DNA from: Planctomycetales bacterium 10988 | Lineage (GTDB): Bacteria; Planctomycetota; Planctomycetia; Pirellulales; Pb10988 | NCBI GenBank assembly: GCA_009664345.1 | Contig: CP043547.1 | Location: 4,740,709 to 4,804,708, forward strand | Direction: 5' to 3' | Length of the DNA: 64,000 nt | In this document: piece after piece, positions 24,936 through 34,900 of the stretch | Layout of the letters: the number at the start of each line of letters is the position of its first letter | Numbering within the stretch: position 1 is the stretch's first letter | The notes under the pieces: model-generated | Seen by the model: only the letters and a program-made list of their open reading frames with translations | Database searches by the model: none | Told to the model about the DNA's origin: nothing | Made by a program: the position numbers and the translations under genes

Positions 24936-27914
24936 TCATTCGGCGGTGGTGATCTCGGTGGGAGCCGAAACCTGGAGGGTAAGCGGGTATTCGTGCTTTA
25001 ACGTTTGATTGCGATAGCGGACTTCAAGTTCGATCGTCGAATCATAGGAGTCGGCGGGAACTTCGGCACCCACTTGAATGTCGAGCGTTTGTTCTTGTTG
25101 ATCTTTTTCCAGAGTGGCCCGTTGCACATTCGTACCGGGAATGTTTTCTAAAGGTCGCCACGTCAGCTCAATTTTCTCATCAAATCCAAAGCGGCGTTCG
25201 CAGCGAACTTGAACGGATTTAGTTCCGCCGGGGGTTAATTCAAGCGTTTGGGGCTGGATCGTGACTTTGAGAGGAAGGGGCAGCACTTCGAGAACCACTG
25301 AGGCCACCGGATAGATAACATTGGCGATCTTGCGGGGTTTCGAGCGTTGTTCAATTCGATCGAGTATCTTTTTCAAGTCTTGCTGAGCTTTGATGGCCTT
25401 GCTGAACCCTTGCTCGGCAATTTTGAGCTCGGCACGGAGTTTCTCTTGTTCTGCCTTCGTGGTTGCAAGCTGTTCGCGTTCCTTGTTCAGCTCAGCTTTG
25501 GCTTCTGCGAGCTTCGGATTCTCAGGGGGGAGATTTTTGACGCGATTTTCTTTTTGTCGAACGGCGTTTTGTTGCTGTCGGAGGTCTTTGTCGAGCTGAT
25601 CCAACTTTGCTTGGATCTCTTGCCGCGGTTTTTCGTGTTTAGAAGTCAGTTCCAAGGAGCGTTTGTAGGCCTCGCGATAACGGACTAAGGTCTCTTGATT
25701 TCCTTGATATTGCACCGTCGAGGTCGCCCAGAGATAGAACGAAGTTCGTCCCACCGGGGTATTATGGCGAAGATTGACCGTGAGCTTCGCCTCCTCTTTG
25801 CCAGGCGGAACCGTCACTTGGGCCACTTGAATTGATTTATCGAGATTCGGCATCGGCTGCAAGGTCAACTTTTCCTTGAGGCCATCATGACGGGTAATCT
25901 TGAGAGGGATTTCTAACGAACCGGCTCGCGGGGCGATGAGCTTCGTTTCTTCTGCGACTTCTACTCGGAAAGCCGCCGATTCTCCGTCCACGGAAAGCAT
26001 TAAATCATGAGCAAGTCGCGTTCCGCCGGTGATTTGATTGGGAAAAGTCGGCCAAATAATGGTGGCATAGCGGGCCTCTCTCGTAACAAACTGGCGACTG
26101 CCCTCTGGTTGCTGAAGGACGGCCTTACCGAGAATCCGAATCTTACCCGCCCAAGGCTTGGTGTCGCTGGTCGCTTCCAATAGCAAATGATTGTAATCTT
26201 GTTCGCCGCCGATCACGCAAGGCAAGGCACGCACCCCCGCGGGCAAGCCATCCGCGACGATTTCAATCTCCCCCTGAAAGCCATCTTCCCGTAACCCGAC
26301 GACCTGAATGGCGGTCGTTCCCCCTGGCGAAAGATGAGAGCTGGCCCGATCGGCTTGATTCTGATTCGGCTGCGTCGTGGTAGGAAAAGCGGCAAGTTGA
26401 AAATCCGGCTCTGCCTGATGAATTTGCAGGCGATAGACAAAGCGAGGGTCTCCCCGCAAGCCGTGGTAAAGATCGCGAATCAACAGGCGATAGGCACCGT
26501 CTTGCGGGATTTCGAGGCGATAGCCAGGGTCATCCGATCGCGTATCGAAGGCGAGATTGCCGCGGTTGATCCCTAAATCATCCACCTCTTTGAGGTCCTT
26601 GATTTGCTCTTCGCCCTGCTCGTTCACTTCGACTTGTTGAATCAGCAAATACGGATCGGTCGGCAAATGCAGCCGTTGGGAGATCACCTCGATCCAATAC
26701 ACTTCCCCTTTTTTCGCCTCGAAAGTGTACCAGTCTTCGTCGCCAATCGGGAAAAATTGGCCGACGATTTCACAAGGTGGCGAGATAGGCTGGGCCTTTT
26801 CCGGCTGTTCGTTGTCGGAATGATCGAAGGTGATCGGAGCGGCGGCGACTCCCAACAGGACCGGATTCGAACGGCCTGCTTTGTTGGAAAGATGAAACTC
26901 CATCGCCCTAAGGTTCAGCTCCGGGGCATTCAACCGTAGCTCGGCGGAATGGAGATCAGCGGTGTTCCGCTCCGGCCAACGGATGGTCATCGCCTGTTTT
27001 ACCAAAGGCCGGTCGAGCGAAGCGAACTCCGTGGCAGGCTCCCCACTGGGCAAATTGTATCCGAAAATCGTGGCCTGACTCTCGGTTCCCGGCAGACCAC
27101 TGGGAGGAAAAATCCACTCAATCGCCGGTTTGCGACTGATCTCCAGACGGTAAAAATATTCTTCATTTCCCTGAAAGAGAAAGTCTTGCAGCCGCAGCAC
27201 GTATTCCCCAGCCACCGGAGTACGAAAAACAAGCAAAGGATCGCGGGAGAAAAAGTCATTATTCCGCGTGATCTCTTTTCCATCCGAGCTCAACAAACTC
27301 AGCACCGGATCAAGCCGCGAATCGATCTGTTCGGCCCAACAGCGGACAATCAGCTTCTCCCCTTCTTCGGCGGTGAAGCGAAAGAATTGCCGTTCTCCTT
27401 GTTTGATTTGACCATTCACAATCGTCCCAATCGGCAGAACTTGGGCCGTTTGCAGGGTCGTATTCTCTGGCGATCGAAGGATTTCCGGCTGCTGGCTGAC
27501 CACAAAGCGGCGAGGATTGGAAAGCCCGCATTCGGTCAAGACACGGACTTCATAGATACCTGGCGGAACCCCTGGATCAATCGCCACCGTGAAGGCTCCG
27601 ATTTCTTCGGTTCCCTGTGGCCAAATTTCATCGGGAGGGAGCCGCTTGGGTTGGGCAGTAATTCCTTCATGGGAAAAGAGGAGTGATTCCGCCCCTTCGA
27701 GACAACTGCCATCAGCTCGAACTTCCACGGTTGTTCCTTGCTTTCCGCCGGCGGGAAAAACCGCATCAAGCTCCGCTCGCGGAAGTTGCCCTCTGCTGGC
27801 ATTCGTCACCAAGCAAAGCAACCCCATCAACAGCGAAATGCGAACCACTCGCAGCGGGCAAGAAGTGGAAGGAAGGCAAAGAAGGGAATTTGAAATCGAA
27901 CCAATAGAGACCAT
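24936..27914 (-). CDS. PPC-domain secreted protein (pre-peptidase C-terminal type domains)
   Basis: About 992 residues from the ATG at 27914 (AAAGG six bases upstream). A long basic n-region precedes a hydrophobic segment RISLLMGLLCLVT ending near NASRG, a signal peptide. Two regions, about 175-265 and 370-510, contain PPC-type beta-sandwich patterns (FFRFTAEEGEKLIVRCWAEQ; WYTFEAKKGEVYWIEV). Residues about 730-830 are a lysine- and glutamate-rich coiled coil, and the end has Ig-like strands. It ends as the next gene begins. In planctomycetes such proteins are commonly encoded between a DUF1549/DUF1553 gene and a cytochrome/WD40 gene. Probable role in extracellular or periplasmic binding; not known. 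Confidence 0.8.
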   Translation of the reverse strand: MVSIGSISNSLLCLPSTSCPLRVVRISLLMGLLCLVTNASRGQLPRAELDAVFPAGGKQGTTVEVRADGSCLEGAESLLFSHEGITAQPKRLPPDEIWPQGTEEIGAFTVAIDPGVPPGIYEVRVLTECGLSNPRRFVVSQQPEILRSPENTTLQTAQVLPIGTIVNGQIKQGERQFFRFTAEEGEKLIVRCWAEQIDSRLDPVLSLLSSDGKEITRNNDFFSRDPLLVFRTPVAGEYVLRLQDFLFQGNEEYFYRLEISRKPAIEWIFPPSGLPGTESQATIFGYNLPSGEPATEFASLDRPLVKQAMTIRWPERNTADLHSAELRLNAPELNLRAMEFHLSNKAGRSNPVLLGVAAAPITFDHSDNEQPEKAQPISPPCEIVGQFFPIGDEDWYTFEAKKGEVYWIEVISQRLHLPTDPYLLIQQVEVNEQGEEQIKDLKEVDDLGINRGNLAFDTRSDDPGYRLEIPQDGAYRLLIRDLYHGLRGDPRFVYRLQIHQAEPDFQLAAFPTTTQPNQNQADRASSHLSPGGTTAIQVVGLREDGFQGEIEIVADGLPAGVRALPCVIGGEQDYNHLLLEATSDTKPWAGKIRILGKAVLQQPEGSRQFVTREARYATIIWPTFPNQITGGTRLAHDLMLSVDGESAAFRVEVAEETKLIAPRAGSLEIPLKITRHDGLKEKLTLQPMPNLDKSIQVAQVTVPPGKEEAKLTVNLRHNTPVGRTSFYLWATSTVQYQGNQETLVRYREAYKRSLELTSKHEKPRQEIQAKLDQLDKDLRQQQNAVRQKENRVKNLPPENPKLAEAKAELNKEREQLATTKAEQEKLRAELKIAEQGFSKAIKAQQDLKKILDRIEQRSKPRKIANVIYPVASVVLEVLPLPLKVTIQPQTLELTPGGTKSVQVRCERRFGFDEKIELTWRPLENIPGTNVQRATLEKDQQEQTLDIQVGAEVPADSYDSTIELEVRYRNQTLKHEYPLTLQVSAPTEITTAE

Positions 27915-28069
27915 GGAAAGCCTTTCCAATGGCAGCAAACGGATGGAATAGGAAGGTAGCGATCGGTGAGAGTTCTTCAAGTTACAAACAGTTTAGGAAA
28001 GAAAAGGCCTTCTCCAACCCGGTCGAGCAAGAGAAAGCCTCTTCTTTTCCATCAAGTTATTCGCGGCAA

Positions 28070-30595
28070 TTAGTGATTGAACAGAAACTCTTTTGTATTA
28101 ATCAAAGCCCAGACTAAGTCTTCAAATGCCGAGCGAGAGGTATCTTTTTGCTCTAAATAACGCAAGGCAATTTCCAATTCCTCGTCCGTTGCTGCCCGCG
28201 AGAACGCGGCAAGGTACAGCTCATCGACGCGTTCCTCCAGGGGCAAATCGCCTTCCCGGCTGAGTGAGGCAGCGCGACCTTGATTATTGGCAATCAAGTT
28301 TTGAATTTCTTGCGAGTTTAAAAGGTGTAAACTTTGAGCAAGGTTCGCTTCGGAACTCCGCTCGCATTCACAAGCCGTTTGCGATTCCGGACGGCCAAAG
28401 ACGGTGAGGAAATACGAATTCACACTGTTATCCGGCAACTGTACCGCCCGCAATCCTTCGGGATAGCCTTGGAACTTCGGCAATTGCGAAGAGACTTGAT
28501 AGAGGGCATCGTACAGCACTTCGGCATTGAGACGCTTCGGATAATACCGCGAGAAGTTCTGTTTATCTTTTCCGTTGTACGCATTCGGGACCGAGGAAAG
28601 TTGATAAGTTTGGGAACGACAAATGGTGCGGATCAACTCTTTCAAATCGAAATCACTTCGCACGAAATGTTCCGACAGGGCATGGAGCAATTCTGGATTA
28701 CTGGCCGGATTCGTTACCCGCATATCATCTTCCGGATCGACCAAACCGCGACTGAAGAAGTGTTTCCAATAACGGTTGACTAAGGCCGGTCCAAAGAACG
28801 GATTCGTCGGATCGCTCATCCAATCGACCAACGCCAAGCGAGGGTCCTCTCCAGCATCAATCGAGAGCGGTTGTCCCGCCAAGCCGGTCGGTTTGAGAAC
28901 TTCGCCGGTCTTCGGATGCTTCGCCGTGGCGGTTCCGCGTTTGTGATAGATACGAGCTTCATCCCGCACATTCAAACCGTTGACGCCTTCTTTCCTTCCC
29001 ACTTGAGAGAAAAACGCGGAAAAACTGTAATAGTCCTTTTGGCTCCAGCGTTCAAACGGATGATGGTGACAACGGGCACATTGAATCCGCAGGCCCAAAA
29101 AGAGCTGCGCGGTATCTTCAACTTGTTCTTCGATCGTATCGACTTCGCGATACCAAACCACCGGAGGATGTTGATTGACTTCGCCGGAGGCCGCCACGAC
29201 TTGGCGAACCATGTCGTCGTAAGGCATATTTTCTTGTAGGCGGGCTCGCAACCAACCATGAAACGCAAAGGTTCCCCGGGCGTCTTCGTTGCGATCGCGG
29301 TAGTTTCGCAGAATGGCCGACCACTTATTCGCAAAGTAATCCGCATAGTCTCCGCTGTCCAACAGGCGATCGATGACACGATCCCGCTTGTCCGGAGATT
29401 GATCCTGGAGAAACGCTTCGGTTTCCTGAGTGGAAGGCAGGCGACCGGCAAGATCAAGCGTCACTCTGCGTAAAAACGTTGGATCGTCGGCACCCTGCGA
29501 AGGCGGAATCCCTAACGTTTTGAGCTTCGCGAAGACATGTTCATCGACCAAGTTTCGCGCTGGCGGCAGATCATTGACTTCCAACCCTAGCGGAATACTC
29601 GCTCGAAACGTATCGACATGCCCTTGATAACGGGCCATGATGGCGACTTCGCCGGTGAGATCACGCGTCGAAACCAACCCGGTTTCCGTCGAATCCGCCA
29701 GTTCAGGGTCATTCGCTTCGAACTGCGTCATCCGCGTGACATCCTCCGTGATCCCATTATTAAAATGAGCAACGACGCGAACTTGCTGAGAAGCCTCGCG
29801 GTCCATCGTCCGTTCGTGCGGAATCACTTCGATGCGAACGACTTCCGGATCGTTGGCACTTCCATAAGGCATCCCTTGAGCAATCCAACGGCGGAGCAAA
29901 CGATATTCGTGGCTATCCGCTTGCAGGCGTTCCCCGCCTCCGTGCGGCAGTTCATTGATCGCTTTTTTCAGCAGCAAACTTTCATCAGGAGCCGCGGGAA
30001 AAACCCGACGACCGCGACCTTCTTTGACTAAATAATCGTAATCCTCGGTGGGATAGAAACCCAACAAGGACAGTTTAAAGCCGTTCTGTCCGCTCGCCTT
30101 TCCATGACAACCGCCACTATTACAAGCCAGTTTGGTGAAGATCGGCACGATTTGATTGGGAAAGTTGATGACCGGCTCATGGGTGGTTTGCACCACCTCC
30201 ACAGTGTTTTGCCCGATGATGCCTTCGGGAGAATGGGCCTGAATGGTCACTTTTCCATCTGTCAAAGGGCGAACCATTCCATCGGCATCGACATGGACAA
30301 TCCCGCCGGGTTGAGCTTCCCACCGGACTTGATGCGTGAGGTCGCGGACCTGGCCCGAAGAATAACGCCCGGAAGCCAGTAATTGCAGACGTGCATCCGG
30401 CCCACGCAGGACCAAACCGCCAGCATCTTCAATGACGACCTGTTCCAGATTTCCGGGGTCTCCCAAACCAGGGATCTCCGGGCTTTGCGTCTCGACAGGA
30501 CGCTTCGTTTCCGCCTGCAAAGAGGGCAAGCTCAGACCGAATCCCATCAGGAAGACAGAAAGGATGATCGTTGATTTATGATGGATGTTTAACAT
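28070..30595 (-). CDS. DUF1549/DUF1553 planctomycete cytochrome-type protein with Ig-like domain
   Basis: 841 residues from the ATG at 30595 (signal peptide to SLQAE). Residues about 55-135 are an Ig-like group 2 domain; 150-245 hold a heme-type motif CNSGGCH (158-164); DUF1549 follows with VDEHVFAKLKTLGIPPS, CARCHHHPFERWSQ and its second CxxCH; DUF1553 ends the protein with LVNRYWKHFFSRGLVDPEDDMR and SSEANLAQSLHLLNS. Family members are planctomycete hallmarks, exported and often paired with sulfatase or DUF1501 genes. AAGGAG precedes the start by about eleven bases. It is the first gene of the three-gene operon. Confidence 0.9.
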   Translation of the reverse strand: MLNIHHKSTIILSVFLMGFGLSLPSLQAETKRPVETQSPEIPGLGDPGNLEQVVIEDAGGLVLRGPDARLQLLASGRYSSGQVRDLTHQVRWEAQPGGIVHVDADGMVRPLTDGKVTIQAHSPEGIIGQNTVEVVQTTHEPVINFPNQIVPIFTKLACNSGGCHGKASGQNGFKLSLLGFYPTEDYDYLVKEGRGRRVFPAAPDESLLLKKAINELPHGGGERLQADSHEYRLLRRWIAQGMPYGSANDPEVVRIEVIPHERTMDREASQQVRVVAHFNNGITEDVTRMTQFEANDPELADSTETGLVSTRDLTGEVAIMARYQGHVDTFRASIPLGLEVNDLPPARNLVDEHVFAKLKTLGIPPSQGADDPTFLRRVTLDLAGRLPSTQETEAFLQDQSPDKRDRVIDRLLDSGDYADYFANKWSAILRNYRDRNEDARGTFAFHGWLRARLQENMPYDDMVRQVVAASGEVNQHPPVVWYREVDTIEEQVEDTAQLFLGLRIQCARCHHHPFERWSQKDYYSFSAFFSQVGRKEGVNGLNVRDEARIYHKRGTATAKHPKTGEVLKPTGLAGQPLSIDAGEDPRLALVDWMSDPTNPFFGPALVNRYWKHFFSRGLVDPEDDMRVTNPASNPELLHALSEHFVRSDFDLKELIRTICRSQTYQLSSVPNAYNGKDKQNFSRYYPKRLNAEVLYDALYQVSSQLPKFQGYPEGLRAVQLPDNSVNSYFLTVFGRPESQTACECERSSEANLAQSLHLLNSQEIQNLIANNQGRAASLSREGDLPLEERVDELYLAAFSRAATDEELEIALRYLEQKDTSRSAFEDLVWALINTKEFLFNH

Positions 30596-31234
30596 TGTTG
30601 ACAACTCTCCTTGAATCCCCCAATGGCCAGAACACAATCCTTGATGACCAAGCGGAACCATTCTGAGCGGTGATTGCACAAAATAATTCGAGGGGTTTTT
30701 GCCTATCAAATAGAATTGAAGAGATCCACAACCGAGAAAAGTGCGTTCCTACACAAGAAGAACAACTTCCCATTTCCCCAGCTTCTTCAAAGCGGACCTT
30801 CTCCTCGATAGAAATCTACACTTTTACTGCGTATTCAACGCCCGAAAAGTTCGCTTATTCTCGCATCTCCCCCAAACAAATGCAAGAATTTTTATGTGTT
30901 GTTCGAGGTCATTTCTGACGAAAGATAAGAAATTTTAAAGGCGAGATGCTCGGTGTTTGAGCCAATTGTTGGAGCGGTCGTTTCGTGACTATCTAAAAAG
31001 TAGATCGATCAACCAAATGCTAAACTGACTTCAAAACGATCACTTCTGTAGTCAATTTGAATACGGTTTTGAAGGTGGGTGATTTTTTGAATAGTGATTA
31101 AAATATTATCGCAAGTAATTGATATAAAATAACTTGGGTTGTGTTTTCTGGTGGAATTTCAAAGCTTGGCACGGGATTCGTATAGTACTAATCGTTGTGT
31201 TAACTTTGACCGACTTTCAACCAGGAGTAACATC
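30596..31234. other. Divergent intergenic region
   Basis: 639 bases between the DUF1553 operon and the small secreted protein gene. It contains the candidate -10 at 31181 and a TGGCACG segment at 31167. No credible gene; the upstream open frames on both strands lack ribosome-binding sites. Confidence 0.5.
31157..31186 (+). promoter_or_regulatory. Candidate promoter of the small secreted protein gene
   Basis: TATAGT (31181-31186) with TTTCAA 18 bases upstream, 49 bases before the ATG. A TGGCACG at 31167-31173 overlaps and recalls a sigma-54 -24 element, but the expected GC at -12 is replaced by GT. Confidence 0.3.
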
Positions 31235-31573
31235 ATGAAGAAATATGCCCCCAAAGCAATCGCTGCTGTCTGTGTCTTAGCCTTAGCCGGTTTTGCCTTC
31301 AGCCCGTCTGAAGCCCAAGCTGGTGGACCGCATGGCTACCACCACGGAGGTGGTCACTATGACTATCATCCGGGCTATGTAGTGCCTCACGGCAACCATT
31401 ACGATTATGTCCCTGGACATTATCACTATCACAATGGTCCACACTACAACTATTCGAACCGATATAGTAGCCGCTACGGAAGTCGTTACGGCAGTGGATT
31501 CTCTTACAGTCGTCCCGGTTTTTCGATCTCGATCGGAAGCCCGTACCGGTCTTACAGTCGATATCGTTGGTAA
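31235..31573 (+). CDS. Small secreted His/Tyr-rich protein
   Basis: 112 residues from the ATG at 31235 with AGGAG eight bases upstream. Residues 1-28 form a signal peptide ending SEAQA. The mature part is dominated by histidine, tyrosine, glycine, serine and arginine (HYDYHPGYVVPHGNHYDYV and SRYGSRYGSG), lacks lysine, and resembles metal-binding or extracellular matrix proteins; histidine clusters suggest metal binding, which is inference. A strong terminator at 31715 follows. Confidence 0.7.
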   Translation: MKKYAPKAIAAVCVLALAGFAFSPSEAQAGGPHGYHHGGGHYDYHPGYVVPHGNHYDYVPGHYHYHNGPHYNYSNRYSSRYGSRYGSGFSYSRPGFSISIGSPYRSYSRYRW

Positions 31574-31959
31574 TAAACGACTTACGTCAAAGACCAATCT
31601 TTAAACACATTCCTAACGACAACACAACAATCTGACGTTTTGCGTGAGACCGCGCGACGAAGCTTATCGAAGAGCAGCCCCGATAGCCCGTCGCGTGGTC
31701 CTCGCCTAAAAAGGTCGCTGGCGGAGAGCTACTCTTCGCCGGCGATTTTTTATTTTAACGCTCAGCTCCCTTTCTGAAAGCATTTTCTCGCAAAAATCCA
31801 AGGACTTTCTCTTTCGGAACTGGTTTCCCCATTTGGAGATAGCCCTTGTCGTTGATATAGTTAGAGGGTGAACGTTCTCCCCTTTCCCACTGTCTTGCCT
31901 CTCATCCACCAGTCGCACGAATGGTTCTGCATGGAGTCGCAGGAAAAGGCCAAAAATCG
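31574..31959 (+). other. Intergenic region before mtaB
   Basis: 386 bases with the terminator of the secreted-protein gene and no other clear element. The frame of mtaB is open from an ATG at 31921, but the later ATG is preferred. Confidence 0.5.
31715..31751 (+). terminator. Rho-independent terminator
   Basis: TCGCTGGCG and AGAG on the left pair with CTCT and CGCCGGCGA on the right around a 3-base loop, followed by six T residues. Confidence 0.8.
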
Positions 31960-33300
31960 ATGACTCACGAGACTACCCCACTCACAGACCTTTCAGAAAA
32001 TTCCCCGCGAGCGACGCTGAAAACGCTCACGTTGGGTTGCAAAGTCAATCAATACGAAACGGAATATGTCCGTCAGGGGCTAACTCAAATTGGCTACCGT
32101 GATGCGGAAGAAAAAGAAGTCGCTGATCTCTGCGTGGTCAATACCTGCACGGTCACGAATGAAGCCGATTCGAAAAGTCGCCAAGTCATCCGCCAACTGG
32201 CTCGCCGGAATCCTGGCACGCGGATTGTCGTGATGGGGTGTTATGCCACGCGGGCCGCCGAAGAAGTCGCGCAACTTCCGAATGTCATTGAAGTTGTGAA
32301 AGACAAGCGAGAACTCCCCGACCTTTTGGGACGTTTTGGCGTTCGCGATATTCCGCTAGGAATCAATCAATTCGGTAGTCGGCATCGGGCCTATGTCAAA
32401 ATCCAAGATGGCTGTTTACTCAAATGCAGTTACTGCATCATTCCTAAAGTCCGGCCTCAAATGTACAGCCGACCGCTGAAGGAAATCGTGGCGGAAGTCC
32501 GGCAGTTGATCGACCATGGTTATCGTGAAATCGTCCTCACCGGCATTCATTTAGGGCATTACGGCGTCGATTTCAATCATGGAAAGCCAAAATCCGAATG
32601 GACCCGACTTGCTCATTTAGTCCAACAACTCGCCGAATTGCCAGGGAGTTTCCGCCTCCGGCTCAGTAGCATCGAAGCCACCGAAGTCACCAGAGAACTC
32701 CTGGACGTGATGACTCGCTATCAAGATCGCGTCTGCCCGCACCTTCATATTTGTTTGCAAAGCGGTTCCGATACGATCTTGCGAAAAATGAAGCGTCGTT
32801 GGGGAACGCGGCGGTTTCTTGATCGCTGCCGCTTAGTCCGTGAAACCTTGGATACCCCCGCGATCACGACGGACGTGATTGTTGGATTTCCTGGCGAAAC
32901 CGAAGAACATTTTGCCCAAACCCTTGCCACCTGTGAGGCTTCCGGTTTCTCCAAAATTCACCACTTTCCTTTCAGCCCTCGGAAAACAACCCCGGCGGCC
33001 GAGATGCCCGATCAAGTCCCCGGAGACATCAAAAAAGCCCGAGGCAAAAGGCTCCTGGAACTCGAAACGCAGTTGAAAGTCCAATACTATCAACAACTTG
33101 TGGGAAAAACACTAGAAGTGTTGATCGAAGGAAGTGATCCGCAACGACCCGGCTGGCAACAAGGAACGACCTGCCGCTATGCTCCGATTTCCTTTTATGC
33201 TCCCGACTCCGCACCGGGTGATTTAGTCAAAGTCCAAGCAACAAAGCTCGCTGGAGAGACTTTAGAAGGAACCTTCACTTCGCCGGTCGAAGCTTGTTAA
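31960..33300 (+). CDS. mtaB: tRNA (t6A37) methylthiotransferase MtaB
   Basis: Radical SAM methylthiotransferase converting t6A to ms2t6A at position 37 of tRNAs. The N-terminal MTTase domain has TLGCKVNQYETE and VNTCTVTNEAD with two cluster cysteines, then VVMGCYA with the third. The radical SAM motif is CLLKCSYC. LTGIHLGHYG, LHICLQSGSD and VGFPGETEEHF are typical. A C-terminal TRAM-like segment ends the protein. About 446 residues. I place the start at 31960; an ATG at 31921 has no ribosome-binding site. The LGCKVNQYE signature separates it from MiaB and RimO. Confidence 0.94.
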   Translation: MTHETTPLTDLSENSPRATLKTLTLGCKVNQYETEYVRQGLTQIGYRDAEEKEVADLCVVNTCTVTNEADSKSRQVIRQLARRNPGTRIVVMGCYATRAAEEVAQLPNVIEVVKDKRELPDLLGRFGVRDIPLGINQFGSRHRAYVKIQDGCLLKCSYCIIPKVRPQMYSRPLKEIVAEVRQLIDHGYREIVLTGIHLGHYGVDFNHGKPKSEWTRLAHLVQQLAELPGSFRLRLSSIEATEVTRELLDVMTRYQDRVCPHLHICLQSGSDTILRKMKRRWGTRRFLDRCRLVRETLDTPAITTDVIVGFPGETEEHFAQTLATCEASGFSKIHHFPFSPRKTTPAAEMPDQVPGDIKKARGKRLLELETQLKVQYYQQLVGKTLEVLIEGSDPQRPGWQQGTTCRYAPISFYAPDSAPGDLVKVQATKLAGETLEGTFTSPVEAC

Positions 33301-33339
33301 CACGCACATTAACTGTACTTCCTCTTGGAGACTGCCTGC

Positions 33340-33699
33340 ATGTCGTTCACTCACCTTCACCTTGAAACGGTACAAGGATTCCCACTGATCTCGTTTGAAC
33401 TCCCCAACTTAATCGATCAAGAAAAAGTGCAAGAAGTCGGCGATGAGCTTTTCGCTTGGCAAGAAGAGAATACCGGGAAGAATCTGATTCTTTCCTTCCA
33501 AGAGATTTCCGGGCTTTCTAGTGCTATGGTAGGAAAGCTAATTACCCTTCATCGCCGCACACAAAGTGAAGGTTCTCAGGTCGTTCTTTGTGACATGGGA
33601 CCAACCGTGTGGGAAGTCTTTAAAAGTAGCCGACTCGATGATTGGTTTTCCATCACCTCCGATTCCGAGTCGGCTGTAGAATTTTTAAAACAAAAATAG
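33340..33699 (+). CDS. STAS-domain protein (anti-sigma factor antagonist-like)
   Basis: 119 residues from the ATG at 33340 with GGAG ten bases upstream. The fold pattern fits STAS: strand, FSFQEISGLSSAMVGKLITLH, then GSQVVLCDMGPTVWEVFKSSRLDDWF. The Ser60-Ser61 pair aligns with the phospho-acceptor serine of SpoIIAA-type antagonists. No kinase or sigma factor gene is adjacent. It lies 39 bases after mtaB, so cotranscription is possible. Confidence 0.8.
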   Translation: MSFTHLHLETVQGFPLISFELPNLIDQEKVQEVGDELFAWQEENTGKNLILSFQEISGLSSAMVGKLITLHRRTQSEGSQVVLCDMGPTVWEVFKSSRLDDWFSITSDSESAVEFLKQK

Positions 33700-33726
33700 A
33701 GATTGATAGTTTTTGTTTAATAGAAT

Positions 33727-34842
33727 TTATAGTCCTTCATTGAGTGGTTTTAAATCTTCGGGTAAGAAAAAGCCATCCTTCCGAATCAATTCATCATCAA
33801 ACCAAATCTCTCCGCCCCCTTTTTCCTCGGTTTGAATCAACACCATATCCCAATGGACTTGGCTACGGTTTCCATTATCCGCTTCGTCATAAGCATTCCC
33901 TGGTGTGAAGTGGAACGAACCGCCGATCTTTTCATCAAATAAAATATCAAGCATTGGCTCACGAATAAAATTATTGACGCCGATCGCCCACTCACCAATA
34001 TAGCGGGCCCCATCGTCGGAATCTAAAATTTCATTCAGTTGCTCCGTTTTCTCTCCAGCGGTTGCTTCAATAATTTTTCCATCTTTAAAGTTGAGAAAAA
34101 TATTTTGAAAGACAATGCCGCGATAAAGGGTAGCCGTGTTAAATTGAATGGTTCCTTGCACACTCTCTTTAACAGGGGCGGTAAACACTTCACCATCAGG
34201 AATATTACACTGTCCATTGCACGGAATGATGGGGATATTTTTAATAGAAAATTTTAAATCCGTGCCAGGGCCTTTGATATGAATTTGATCAGCAGTTTCC
34301 ATCCGATTGACAAGTGGCTCTTGGTTTTTCGCCATTTGTTGATAGTCGGTGGTACAAACATCAAAGTAGAAATCGGTAAAGGCTTCAAAACTCATCTTCG
34401 CCGATTGTGCCATCGAAGGAGTCGGATAACGCAAGACCACCCACTTCGTTTTGGGGACACGAATTTCAAAATGAACTGGCTTACCCCAACGCTCTTGAAC
34501 AATCTTCATGCGATCTGCGGGAACGTCAGAAAATTCACTTGAATTGAACGACCCGCGAATCCCGATGTACGCATCCATTTGCTTCATGGTGTGCGTTTCT
34601 TCCTCAGCAACCAGATCAAAACTTTTCTCACTTGCATCCCGATAAAGTGCCCGCAAAATCGCATTGTTTTTCCAATGAACAACCGCATGGGCACCCCGTT
34701 CTGACACAAGACGAATCAGATCGGTAATCAATTGCGGTTCCGGTAAATCAAACGCTTCAATGAGAACTTTTTCGCCTTCTGACAAACGGCAACTATGATC
34801 AATTAAAACTTTTGCCAGGTCTGTAATCCGTGAATCTTTCAT
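33727..34842 (-). CDS. M29-family metallo-aminopeptidase
   Basis: 371 residues, cytosolic. M29 (thermophilic aminopeptidase) proteins use two metal ions. The motif IPDGEVFTAPV, GEWAIGVN, GSFHFTPGNAYDEADNGNRSQVHWDM place the glutamate, histidine and aspartate ligands in family order. Typical M29 proteins are about 400 residues. Ribosome-binding site is weak. It is convergent with the STAS gene and precedes nothing obvious; rsmG ends 58 bases upstream on the same strand. Confidence 0.92.
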   Translation of the reverse strand: MKDSRITDLAKVLIDHSCRLSEGEKVLIEAFDLPEPQLITDLIRLVSERGAHAVVHWKNNAILRALYRDASEKSFDLVAEEETHTMKQMDAYIGIRGSFNSSEFSDVPADRMKIVQERWGKPVHFEIRVPKTKWVVLRYPTPSMAQSAKMSFEAFTDFYFDVCTTDYQQMAKNQEPLVNRMETADQIHIKGPGTDLKFSIKNIPIIPCNGQCNIPDGEVFTAPVKESVQGTIQFNTATLYRGIVFQNIFLNFKDGKIIEATAGEKTEQLNEILDSDDGARYIGEWAIGVNNFIREPMLDILFDEKIGGSFHFTPGNAYDEADNGNRSQVHWDMVLIQTEEKGGGEIWFDDELIRKDGFFLPEDLKPLNEGL

Positions 34843-34900
34843 CTGTTTACTTTCTCTATTTATTGAATACTTTTTATAGTCAAAAAGAGATATTCATTCC

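Noticed and set aside
31166-31181. Sigma-54 promoter candidates at 31166 and 63031
   Set aside because: Both have TGGCACG but lack the GC dinucleotide at -12, so they are kept only as weak promoter candidates.
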